From positions 41,218 to 105,217 of the forward strand of contig NZ_KB908465.1 of the NCBI RefSeq assembly GCF_000381965.1: 64,000 nt of DNA, read 5' to 3'. A program made the position numbers and the translations under genes. The number at the start of each line of letters is the position of its first letter. Position 1 is the first letter of the stretch. This DNA comes from Oceanimonas smirnovii ATCC BAA-899 (lineage in GTDB: Bacteria; Pseudomonadota; Gammaproteobacteria; Enterobacterales; Aeromonadaceae). The notes beneath the pieces are model-generated. The model ran no database searches. It worked only from the letters and a program-made list of their open reading frames with translations, and was not told the DNA's origin. Positions 1 to 7,747 of this stretch are shown here, in pieces.

Positions 1-530
1 ATGCCCATTTCACCCACCAGCAGCAGGTTGCCGGGCAGGTCACGCACCAGCGCCATACCGGTGTGCAGGGCTTTACAGCATTCTGCCATGGTCATGGCGG
101 GCTGATGCCGGCTGTTTTGGGTGCCTTTGCGAATTTTGCGGTCAATCAGTTGCGGGTGAGGGGCAAAGTCGGCATTCACGCCGGCGTCCACTACCTGCAG
201 TGTCAGTTGGTGCTGCCTGGCAAACACATTAATGGCCGCGCCGCCCTGCAAAAAGTTATGCACCATTTGCGGAGTGACTTTCGCCGGAAAGGCCGAGATA
301 CCTTCGGCGGTCAGGCCGTGATCGGCGGCAAACACCAGCACCTGCGGCTGAATAATGGCGGGCGAGGTGGTTTGCTGAATCAGCCCCAGCTGTATGGCCA
401 GACTTTCCAGTAAGCCCAAAGATCCCGGCGGCTTGGTTTTGCTGTTAGTCTTGTGCTGAAGCTGCTGCTGTAACACCGGATTGGCAACGGGGGCAATGGC
501 GGGCAAAGTAATCGGGTCTGAATGTGACAT
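1..530 (-). CDS. cobT: Nicotinate-nucleotide--dimethylbenzimidazole phosphoribosyltransferase (N-terminal part)
   Basis: CobT transfers phosphoribose from nicotinate mononucleotide to 5,6-dimethylbenzimidazole to build the lower ligand of cobalamin. About 176 N-terminal residues are visible; the rest lies beyond the left edge. Family features seen are KTKPPGSLGLLE near residue 35, the FAADHGLTAEGISAFP stretch, and NLLLVGEMG at the cut end, which in full CobT continues into the glycine-rich substrate site. The ATG at 530-528 is the only start giving the usual family N-terminus. A second cobalamin gene, cobO, lies 18 kb away, so the genes are dispersed rather than in one cob operon. The family call is secure. 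Confidence 0.93.
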   Translation of the reverse strand, partial: MSHSDPITLPAIAPVANPVLQQQLQHKTNSKTKPPGSLGLLESLAIQLGLIQQTTSPAIIQPQVLVFAADHGLTAEGISAFPAKVTPQMVHNFLQGGAAINVFARQHQLTLQVVDAGVNADFAPHPQLIDRKIRKGTQNSRHQPAMTMAECCKALHTGMALVRDLPGNLLLVGEMG

Positions 531-609
531 GGCGATGAGTACTTAACAATCAAGGACTCACATGCTATCAGATTGTAGAGTGAAAGCTGACTTTTTAGCG
601 TGAGGCATT

Positions 610-1611
610 ATGGACTCGGTTTCTCAAATGGCACTGGGTGCCGCTGTGGGTGTGGCGGCAATGGGGCGTCGCTCGGGCGTGGGCAAGGCAGCACTGGCGG
701 GGGTCTTTTTCGGTACCCTGCCCGATCTGGATGTGATCATTGATTATGGTGATCCCATCAGCAATATGACCAAGCACAGAGGCGCCAGCCATGCCTTGTT
801 ATACCTGACTCTGTGCGCCCCCTTGTTTGGCTGGCTGCTGGGCCGGCGTGGGGGCTGGCTGCCCTGGACTCTGGCCATCTGGCTGATATTCATGACCCAT
901 GTGCTGATTGATTTTATGACCGTATATGGCACTCAGCTGGGGCAGCCGTTTACCGATTATCCTTTCGGGGCCGGCAGTGTGTTTATTATTGATCCCCTGT
1001 ATACCCTGCCGCTGCTGGTGGGGTTGTGGTTTGCCCTGCGCCGCCGCCGTTTGCGGGCCAATCAGCTTGGTTTGCTGCTCAGCACTGTGTATCTGGGCTG
1101 GAGTCTGGTGGCTCAGGGCATGGCAGAGCACAGGGCCGGGGCGCTGCTGGCGGAACAAGGCATTCGCGCCGAGCGCCTGCTGGTCACGCCGGCCCCGCTG
1201 AATACGGTGCTGTGGCGGGTGCTGGCCATGACAGAAAACGGGTATTGGGAGGGGCATGTGTCTTTGCTGGATGACGAGCCCACGCCTTTTGTGTTTCAGC
1301 CCACCGATGCCGCCTTGCTGGGCGAGTGGCAGCATCAGCCTTATGTGGCGCGCATGATCTGGTTTACCAAGGGGTTTTTCCGCCTGAGTGAGCGGCACAA
1401 TGAGCTGGTGATCACCGATCTGCGTATGGGGCAGGAGCCGGGATATGTGTTTAATTTTACGGTGGCCGAGCAAGACAGCAGCGGCCGCTGGCAGACCCTG
1501 AGTCAGCCCCGCCAGTTCAGTGAGGGCCACAGCCGCACACAGTTTGCCTGGTTGTGGCGGCGCACCCTGGGTCAGCCCATTATGCCGTCGTTTAGCGCGG
1601 TAAGCCGGTAG
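610..1611 (+). CDS. YdjM-like membrane-bound metal-dependent hydrolase
   Basis: A 333-residue inner-membrane protein of the YdjM/DUF457 family. The conserved N-terminal metal-binding pattern is present: LPDLD at about residues 37-41 and HRGASH at 56-61, followed by a hydrophobic segment and HVLIDFMT near 100. Further transmembrane segments lie roughly at 65-80, 85-105 and 125-140. The C-terminal half is soluble. The start has GTGAGG just upstream. The stop abuts, without overlap, the stop of the convergent penicillin-binding protein gene. The substrate of this family is not established; E. coli YdjM is LexA-controlled, but I saw no SOS box here. Confidence 0.8.
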   Translation: MDSVSQMALGAAVGVAAMGRRSGVGKAALAGVFFGTLPDLDVIIDYGDPISNMTKHRGASHALLYLTLCAPLFGWLLGRRGGWLPWTLAIWLIFMTHVLIDFMTVYGTQLGQPFTDYPFGAGSVFIIDPLYTLPLLVGLWFALRRRRLRANQLGLLLSTVYLGWSLVAQGMAEHRAGALLAEQGIRAERLLVTPAPLNTVLWRVLAMTENGYWEGHVSLLDDEPTPFVFQPTDAALLGEWQHQPYVARMIWFTKGFFRLSERHNELVITDLRMGQEPGYVFNFTVAEQDSSGRWQTLSQPRQFSEGHSRTQFAWLWRRTLGQPIMPSFSAVSR

Positions 1612-4600
1612 TCAGCCGTCGTTGCGTGGTGTGCTTTCGCTGGCGGCAAACTGCTGGTGGCACAGGGTCTGGGCACCGGGCTGCAGATAGGGACGTAATA
1701 TCGGCTCCATGCCTTTCAGCACCTGCACCGGCAGGGCCGAGGTAAAGCGGAAATTATCGGCCTGCTCGCCGGGCACATAGGCGGTGAGGGTACCAAAGTG
1801 GCGCTCGCCCAGATAAAACACAAAGGTGGCGGTGCGGTTGCGGGCCTGAGATTTTATCACCTGACCATAGCGGGTAACGGTTTCTATGCGGTTATCGCCG
1901 GTGCCGGTTTTGCCGCCCAGCACCAGCGGCGTGCCGTCATTCAGGCTGAAGCTGCCCTGCAGCCGGCGTGCCGTGCCGCCTTCCACCACCTGAGAAAGTG
2001 CTCCGCGCAGCGCCCGGGCCACTGCCACCGGCATGACTCGTGTGGCGCGCTGCATATCCGGGCCCAGATGCACTTCATAGGGAGTGTTACTGGCAAAGTG
2101 CAGTGAGTTAATGCGTACTACCGGCAGGCGCACCCCGTCGTTGAGAATAATGCCAATCAGCTCTGCCAGGGCGGCAGGCCGGTCGCCGGAGCTGCCAATG
2201 GCGGTGGCCAGCGAAGGCACCAGCTGATCAAACGGAAAGCCTACCTGCTGCCAGCGCTCGTGAATATCAGTAAATACTTCAATTTCCAGCATGGTGCGCA
2301 TGCGGCTGTCACGGGCGCTGCGGTGGCGGGTTTTAAACAGCCAGCCATACACTTCCTGGCGTTGTTCGGCACTGGCATTGACCACATCGGTAAAGGTGGC
2401 GTCCGGGTGCTGGCGCAAATAGCTCAGCAGCCACAGCTCCAGCGGATGTTTGCGGGCAATATAACCCTGATCAGGCAGGCTCCAGGCACCGGGCCCGTGC
2501 TGATCATAGAGTTTTTCAATATGGCTGCTGGTGAGCTTGTGATCATAAGGCAGGCGCTCTCGCATAAAGGTGCTGAACTGCGCCAGACTGGCTTCCGGCA
2601 ACAAATAGCGGTGTGCCGCGGCCATGCGGCTGCGCAGAGGGCGCACACTGTCAAAAAATGCCGCCAGTTGTTGCTCAGTGGGTTTGCCCTGATATTTATT
2701 CCAGAACCGGCGCAAAAATACCGTGCCTTCCTTGTCGGCAAACTGGCGTAAATAGATAAGCCGTTGCGGATCTTTGTCGTCGGTGAGCAGACTGGCCCTT
2801 TGTTCATCCTGATACAGCGAGTGGCGCACCAGCTCATGCATCAGGCGAATAAAGGGCAGGTTAATGGACTCCCGCAGGGCTTCGGTCAGTGTGGGGCGGC
2901 GGTAATTATCTTCTTTGCGGAAGTTGGCAAAGGTATGCAGGCCGCCACCGGTAAAAAAGCGCTCGTGGGGGCTGGCAGAAAAGCGCCGCTCAAGCGCGTC
3001 GGCCAGCATATGTTCAAGGTTGCGCTCAGGATGGCGCATTAAATAGTCAATGGCCCAGTGGCTGAGCCGGTCGTTTTTGTGCGGTGCCAGCTCTTTCAGG
3101 GCCGGCAGGGTTTTGTTGCCGTGCAGCCGGTGCATGTCTGCCACCATTTGCAGATAGGTGGTCAGCACCCTGAGCTTGGCGGTGGAGCCCAGCTCCAGTT
3201 TGCTGCTGTCGTTAATATCAAAGGGCTGGCCGGTGTTGTCGGTTTGCACGCGCACATTAAAGCTGTGCTCGGTGCGTTCAAACAGGGTAAAGCTGTAACG
3301 CACGTCACCGGTTTTTTCCGGAGACAGCAAACGCTCGCCATAAAGGCCAATTTCCCGGGCTGTGTCCGGATTGGCCAGCGAGGTTAAATAGTGACTGACC
3401 TTTTGCTGCAGCTCGGCATTGAGGGTGGTTTGCGCGCTCAGATCAAGCCGGTCCAGCTGGTAATAGCCAAGCCCCAGCAATCCGGCCAGCCGCCCCCGGG
3501 AGGCATACAGCAGTTTATTGCCTTCCACTCTGTGTTGCACCGGCTCTGTGGTGAAATTACGAAACTGCAGCCGTTGCTCAAGGGCGGCATCGCGCAGCGC
3601 CGGTGCAATCAGCCCGGCGTCTGCCTGCAGTCGTAAATAACTGTCGGTCGTGGCTTCCAGCTCGTTACGGCCGGCAAACAAATAATAAGACGGCCGGCGG
3701 TGCGCCACCATCAGGGCCACCACCCGACGCAGGGCAAGCCCGCGCTCTGCCAGAGTAAAGCCGGCACCGGTGGCCGGGTTCAGCAGCCTGTTAACCTGCT
3801 CAGGGCTGGTATTGAACCAGATCCACAGGCCGTCACCCAAACCATGCACTTCACCATGGCCCGGTGCCGCGGCCAGTGGCACCGAGTTCAGATAAGCCAG
3901 TGCCACTTGTTTGCGGGCGGCCAGGGTTTCCGGCCCCATCTGATAGGCGCGCACACTGGCCGAGACCATCTGGCGCAGTTTTTCCTGAGCCGAGTGAGTC
4001 AGCCCGCCCGGTGAATGCCGGTATTTTTCAATTTGGGTAGCCAGGGTACTGCCGCCGGATGAATCGTCCTGCAGCTCCATGGCTCTGCCTACCTGCGACA
4101 GGGCCGCTTTCATAAAGCGCGGCCAGTCAACCGCCGGGTTAGCCAGCGGCTGGCTGTTGTCGAGCAGGGCACGGTTTTCAATAAACAGCAGGGTATTAAT
4201 AATCTGTGGCGCTATCTCATCAAAGTTCGCGAACTGATAGGCAGGATAGGCGTGCTCATAAATCGGCTCTGCCCGGCAGTCACCCAGGGTCAGTCCGGCA
4301 TGGGTTTTTTCGGTATAGGGCACATAAAAGCCACGCTTGCTGTAGTTGAGCAGAGCGTTGGAAAAACGGGTTTGCTGTTCTACTACAAAATGTTGCTGCT
4401 GCAGGCGGTTAATCAGCTCGGGCAGCTGAGTGTATCCCAGGCGCTCATTAAAGGGGCCGGCATGAGGAAAGGTAACGGCGGAACTTGGTCCCGGTGCCAG
4501 CTGCCAGGTGAGGGTGGCGGCATAGCGGGACAGCTCGCGGCTTTGCAGCCGTGACGTGTGCAGTTCGTAAGCAACCGCCGCCGCCAGCGCTGCCAGCAGC

Positions 4601-4716
4601 ATGAATATCAATAACCTGAACAGCCAGCGCCAGCGGCGTTGGGTAGCGGAGCTGCCCGCGGACGGCTGATCCTTCGGCCGGTCCTGAGCGGGTTTGGTGT
4701 GCGGTATCACATCCAT
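1612..4716 (-). CDS. Class A penicillin-binding protein-like transglycosylase/transpeptidase
   Basis: A 1034-residue membrane-anchored peptidoglycan synthase. There is one transmembrane helix at about 30-50. A GT51 transglycosylase region follows (about 165-300), with FIENRALL at 178-185 and GGSTLATQIEK at 221-231. The transpeptidase region carries all three penicillin-binding motifs: STAK at 511-514, SIN at 617-619 and KTG at 936-938. The GT51 motif has Glu-Asn where the family usually has Glu-Asp. The SxN and KTG motifs are about 317 residues apart, longer than in typical PBP1a/1b, so there is a large insert. It differs clearly from mrcA and mrcB and may be an accessory synthase. It lies alone, convergent with the YdjM-like gene. 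Confidence 0.8.
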   Translation of the reverse strand: MDVIPHTKPAQDRPKDQPSAGSSATQRRWRWLFRLLIFMLLAALAAAVAYELHTSRLQSRELSRYAATLTWQLAPGPSSAVTFPHAGPFNERLGYTQLPELINRLQQQHFVVEQQTRFSNALLNYSKRGFYVPYTEKTHAGLTLGDCRAEPIYEHAYPAYQFANFDEIAPQIINTLLFIENRALLDNSQPLANPAVDWPRFMKAALSQVGRAMELQDDSSGGSTLATQIEKYRHSPGGLTHSAQEKLRQMVSASVRAYQMGPETLAARKQVALAYLNSVPLAAAPGHGEVHGLGDGLWIWFNTSPEQVNRLLNPATGAGFTLAERGLALRRVVALMVAHRRPSYYLFAGRNELEATTDSYLRLQADAGLIAPALRDAALEQRLQFRNFTTEPVQHRVEGNKLLYASRGRLAGLLGLGYYQLDRLDLSAQTTLNAELQQKVSHYLTSLANPDTAREIGLYGERLLSPEKTGDVRYSFTLFERTEHSFNVRVQTDNTGQPFDINDSSKLELGSTAKLRVLTTYLQMVADMHRLHGNKTLPALKELAPHKNDRLSHWAIDYLMRHPERNLEHMLADALERRFSASPHERFFTGGGLHTFANFRKEDNYRRPTLTEALRESINLPFIRLMHELVRHSLYQDEQRASLLTDDKDPQRLIYLRQFADKEGTVFLRRFWNKYQGKPTEQQLAAFFDSVRPLRSRMAAAHRYLLPEASLAQFSTFMRERLPYDHKLTSSHIEKLYDQHGPGAWSLPDQGYIARKHPLELWLLSYLRQHPDATFTDVVNASAEQRQEVYGWLFKTRHRSARDSRMRTMLEIEVFTDIHERWQQVGFPFDQLVPSLATAIGSSGDRPAALAELIGIILNDGVRLPVVRINSLHFASNTPYEVHLGPDMQRATRVMPVAVARALRGALSQVVEGGTARRLQGSFSLNDGTPLVLGGKTGTGDNRIETVTRYGQVIKSQARNRTATFVFYLGERHFGTLTAYVPGEQADNFRFTSALPVQVLKGMEPILRPYLQPGAQTLCHQQFAASESTPRNDG

Positions 4717-4865
4717 AATCTGCCTCTGCGCCCCCTTTCAGGGGTTCTTATTTATACAGTTTAGCTGCACTACCAAGGTTTGTTCATTACCACCACACAA
4801 TGCGGGGTTTTCAAATGGTTTCAATCGGTTAGCATAGGGGCTTTGAGGCAGCGGAAAGGGACTGC

Positions 4866-5432
4866 GTGAACCGGATTTTAATGTTGATCATGCTGCTGGT
4901 GCCTGCTGCCGGTGCACAGGCAGGCACAGCCGTGTTTGCCGGCGGCAGCTTTTGGGTCATGGAAGCCCTGTTCAGTGGCCGGCCCGGCATTGCCGGTGTT
5001 GAACCCGGCTGGATGCAGGGTGATATTCGTCAGCCCCGGCGGCAGGTGGTGCGGGTGACCTATGATCAAAGCAAGCTGACCTATGGTGACTTGCTCAATC
5101 TGTACTGGCAGGCGGTAGACAGCCGGGACGCGAAGGGACAGTTTTGTGATCGTGGTCAGGAATACAGCCCGGCCATCTTTGTACAGGGCTCATTACAGTT
5201 AAAGTGGGCGAGACAAAGCAGGGCCCGATTGTTGCTGGAGCAAAATCAGCCACTGGCAGTACGCATTTTACCGGTGGGCCGGTTTGAGCCGGCAGAGCCC
5301 AGGCATCATGCCTTTGCGCAGCAGCACCCCTTGCTGTATTTCGCCTATCGTCAGGTGTGTGGCTACTCGAACGGCACCAAAATTAGCATGCAACCCTTGT
5401 TAAGCGATCTTCCGCCAGCCACTGAAGAATGA
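4866..5432 (+). CDS. Periplasmic MsrA-like protein lacking the catalytic cysteine
   Basis: 188 residues with a signal peptide (about 1-19, ending AQA) and the peptide-methionine sulfoxide reductase A fold signature. In active MsrA the N-terminal motif is GCFW, with the cysteine attacking the sulfoxide. Here it reads G27-S28-F29-W30 (codon AGC at 4947-4949), so the nucleophile is serine. Glu33, Asp95 and Tyr100 line up with substrate-pocket residues of MsrA, and two other cysteines remain (94, 165). The usual GYxGG stretch is also altered. Translation starts at GTG with AAAGGGA upstream. The 3' end overlaps mobB by 50 bp tail to tail. The reductase reaction is not expected; binding of oxidised methionine is possible. 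Confidence 0.72.
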   Translation: MNRILMLIMLLVPAAGAQAGTAVFAGGSFWVMEALFSGRPGIAGVEPGWMQGDIRQPRRQVVRVTYDQSKLTYGDLLNLYWQAVDSRDAKGQFCDRGQEYSPAIFVQGSLQLKWARQSRARLLLEQNQPLAVRILPVGRFEPAEPRHHAFAQQHPLLYFAYRQVCGYSNGTKISMQPLLSDLPPATEE

Positions 5433-5928
5433 CATCGGCAATGTGGCGGGGCTGATTAAGCGCAAGCAGGGGCACGGGCGCGCTGACGGCGCTGCTGTCG
5501 GTAGCCACGGCAAGAATATGTGGATCATGCCGGCACAGCAGGGGTTTGCCATGAGCAGGGCGATGGATTTCCAGCTTGGTAAAGGGCTCATCCCGAAAGC
5601 CTTCAACCAGGATTAAATCCAGCCCGGGCTTGTGCAGCTGAGCCAGTGACTGCTGCAACGACGGCTCGTTACCGGCCGGATATTCCTGTGTGAGAATGCT
5701 GCGCCTGGGGCCGGCCAGCAAGGTCTGAGCGGCACCGGCGTGGCGCAGTTCATAGCTGTCTTTACCCGGGCTATCCTGCTCTACATCGTGATGGGTGTGT
5801 TTGATCAGAGCCAGGTTGAGCCCCTGCTCTGTTAACAATGGCAGCACCGCTTTCAGCAGCGTGGTTTTTCCGCTGCCGCTGAACCCGGCAATGCCCAGCA
5901 TGGGGCAGCTTGTTGAAGCGAAAGACAT
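5383..5928 (-). CDS. mobB: Molybdopterin-guanine dinucleotide biosynthesis adaptor MobB
   Basis: 181-residue P-loop GTPase that assists MobA in attaching GMP to molybdopterin. Walker A is G15-FSGSGKT-22. The HTHHD segment (about 44-48) and the G-x-DSYELRHAGA region (about 55-66) are typical of MobB. The protein is of normal length for the family. mobA is not next to it, unlike the E. coli mobAB pair. The last 50 bp overlap the convergent MsrA-like gene. Its presence implies molybdenum enzymes elsewhere in the genome. Confidence 0.9.
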   Translation of the reverse strand: MSFASTSCPMLGIAGFSGSGKTTLLKAVLPLLTEQGLNLALIKHTHHDVEQDSPGKDSYELRHAGAAQTLLAGPRRSILTQEYPAGNEPSLQQSLAQLHKPGLDLILVEGFRDEPFTKLEIHRPAHGKPLLCRHDPHILAVATDSSAVSAPVPLLALNQPRHIADVILQWLAEDRLTRVAC

Positions 5929-6007
5929 TTTATACTCCGAAGAAATTGAGTCAGCGCACAGTGTGCCATGCTCAGAGCACTACGCCGATGCACAGGATCA
6001 ATCATTA

Positions 6008-7747
6008 ATGAATAATAAAGCGGGTGGCGCCATGAACGCATTATTTACCGGACTGACCGCGCTGATGCTGCTCAGTATGCCGGCTAGAGCCGACGACATT
6101 GATCTGCGTTTGCGCGGCCTGGACGGTGAGCTGAAAGACAACACGCAGATTTATCTGAATCAGCTGCCAGCCATCAAGGTTGAACAGCTGTCCCGTTTTC
6201 GTAATGAAATTATCACCGCCGTGACCGACAGTCTGCAGGCCCTGGGCTATTACAACCCGGAGATCGCGCTGCAGCAGAGCCCTGACAATCCTGACAGGGT
6301 AACCGTGCAGGTGAATGCCGGCGAGCCGGTGCGCATCAGCACGCTGACCGTGACGCTGAACGGAGACGCTCAGCAGGATCCGGCGTTTGCCAAGCTGCAG
6401 CAGAACTTTGCCATTAAAGAAGGCGATGTGCTGCACCATAATCGCTATGAGCAGGCCAAAGGCAGCCTGCTGAGCCTGGCATTACGCCGGGGATATTTTG
6501 ATGCGGCTTATCAGCTGAGTCAGGTGCGGGTGAGGCCCTGGGACAAGGCGGCCGATGTGATCCTTGATTTTAATTCCGGCCCCCGTTATTACTTTGGCGA
6601 GCTGCAAATAGACTCGGACAGGCCCGCTGATCGGCTGGTGAAGCCGCTGGTGAACATTCATCCCGGTGATCCCTATCACGCGACACAACTGGCAGAGCTG
6701 AGCCGCTCCTTGTCTTCTACCCGTTACTTCAAGCAGGTAGAAGTGCTGCCCCGGGTGTCGGAGGCCGACGACGAAAACAGAGTGCCTGTGTCTGTGCTGC
6801 TGAAAGCCCGCGCCGATAACGAAGTGGAGCTGGGCCTTGGCTATTCTACCGACGAAGGCCCCAGAGCCTCGGTTAACTGGGAAAAGCCCTGGATCAACAG
6901 TCTGGGCCACAGTCTGAGTACCAACCTGAAAATATCAGCCCCCTCACAAGATGTGACCCTGGTTTATAAGATCCCCCGTGGCCATCCGCTGGAAGAGTAT
7001 TACACCATTCAGGGCGGCTATCAGCGTCTGGATCAGGATGACACCGAAAGTGATCGTCTGGTGGCCGGTGTGCACCGCTGGAACATTGATGAAAATGACT
7101 GGACCCGGGACGTGTTTCTGCGTGCCGAGTATGAGTCTTATACCCAGGGCAAGCAGGAAGACTCCAGCTTTTTGCTGATCCCCGGCATCAGCTACAGCCG
7201 CACGCGGGTTCGTGGCGATCTGGACCCTTATTGGGGTGACAGCCAAAGCGTGACTTTTGAGCTTTCCGAGCCCTGGTGGGGGTCGGATACCCGTTTTGTG
7301 CGTGTTTGGGGACGCAGCAAATGGCTGAGAACCCTGACAGAAGATCATCGCGTGCTGGCGCGGGCCGAGCAGGGAGCTGTGTGGGTGGATGAGGTGCAGG
7401 ATCTGCCGCCTTCGCTGCGCTTTTTTACCGGTGGTGATACCACGGTGCGCGGCTACAGCTATCAGTCTATTACTCCTGTCGATGCCAACGGTGACCGGCT
7501 GGGGGCCAAGTACGCCACTGCACTCAGCCTGGAATATGACTACCGGTTTGCCCCCAAGTGGCGGCTGGCCACCTTTGTGGATGGCGGTACCGCCACCAAC
7601 GATTACCGTGACGACTGGAAAATCGGCACCGGCCTGGGCGTGCGCTGGCTGACGCCGGTAGGGCCGGTGCGGCTGGATCTGGCGTTTGCCGTGACTGAAG
7701 AAGACACGCCCTGGCGTCTGCACTTTACTCTTGGACCGGAATTATGA
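6008..7747 (+). CDS. tamA: Autotransporter assembly complex outer-membrane protein TamA
   Basis: 579 residues from the ATG at 6008, close to E. coli TamA (577). A signal peptide ending in MPARA precedes three POTRA domains (to about residue 250) and a C-terminal 16-stranded Omp85 barrel. The barrel includes the GLGYSTDEGPR and FFTGGDTTVRGY segments; the latter is the conserved VRGY loop that folds into the pore. An in-frame ATG at 6032 would give a shorter, more classical signal peptide. AGGA at 5994-5997 favours 6008. The gene overlaps tamB by 4 bp (ATGA), as expected for the inner/outer-membrane pair that acts in outer-membrane protein assembly and phospholipid transport. Confidence 0.93.
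   Translation: MNNKAGGAMNALFTGLTALMLLSMPARADDIDLRLRGLDGELKDNTQIYLNQLPAIKVEQLSRFRNEIITAVTDSLQALGYYNPEIALQQSPDNPDRVTVQVNAGEPVRISTLTVTLNGDAQQDPAFAKLQQNFAIKEGDVLHHNRYEQAKGSLLSLALRRGYFDAAYQLSQVRVRPWDKAADVILDFNSGPRYYFGELQIDSDRPADRLVKPLVNIHPGDPYHATQLAELSRSLSSTRYFKQVEVLPRVSEADDENRVPVSVLLKARADNEVELGLGYSTDEGPRASVNWEKPWINSLGHSLSTNLKISAPSQDVTLVYKIPRGHPLEEYYTIQGGYQRLDQDDTESDRLVAGVHRWNIDENDWTRDVFLRAEYESYTQGKQEDSSFLLIPGISYSRTRVRGDLDPYWGDSQSVTFELSEPWWGSDTRFVRVWGRSKWLRTLTEDHRVLARAEQGAVWVDEVQDLPPSLRFFTGGDTTVRGYSYQSITPVDANGDRLGAKYATALSLEYDYRFAPKWRLATFVDGGTATNDYRDDWKIGTGLGVRWLTPVGPVRLDLAFAVTEEDTPWRLHFTLGPEL

Noticed and set aside
5795..6007. Upstream extension of tamA to 5795
   Set aside because: The extension overlaps divergent mobB and would bury the signal peptide; ATG 6008 or 6032 fits TamA length.
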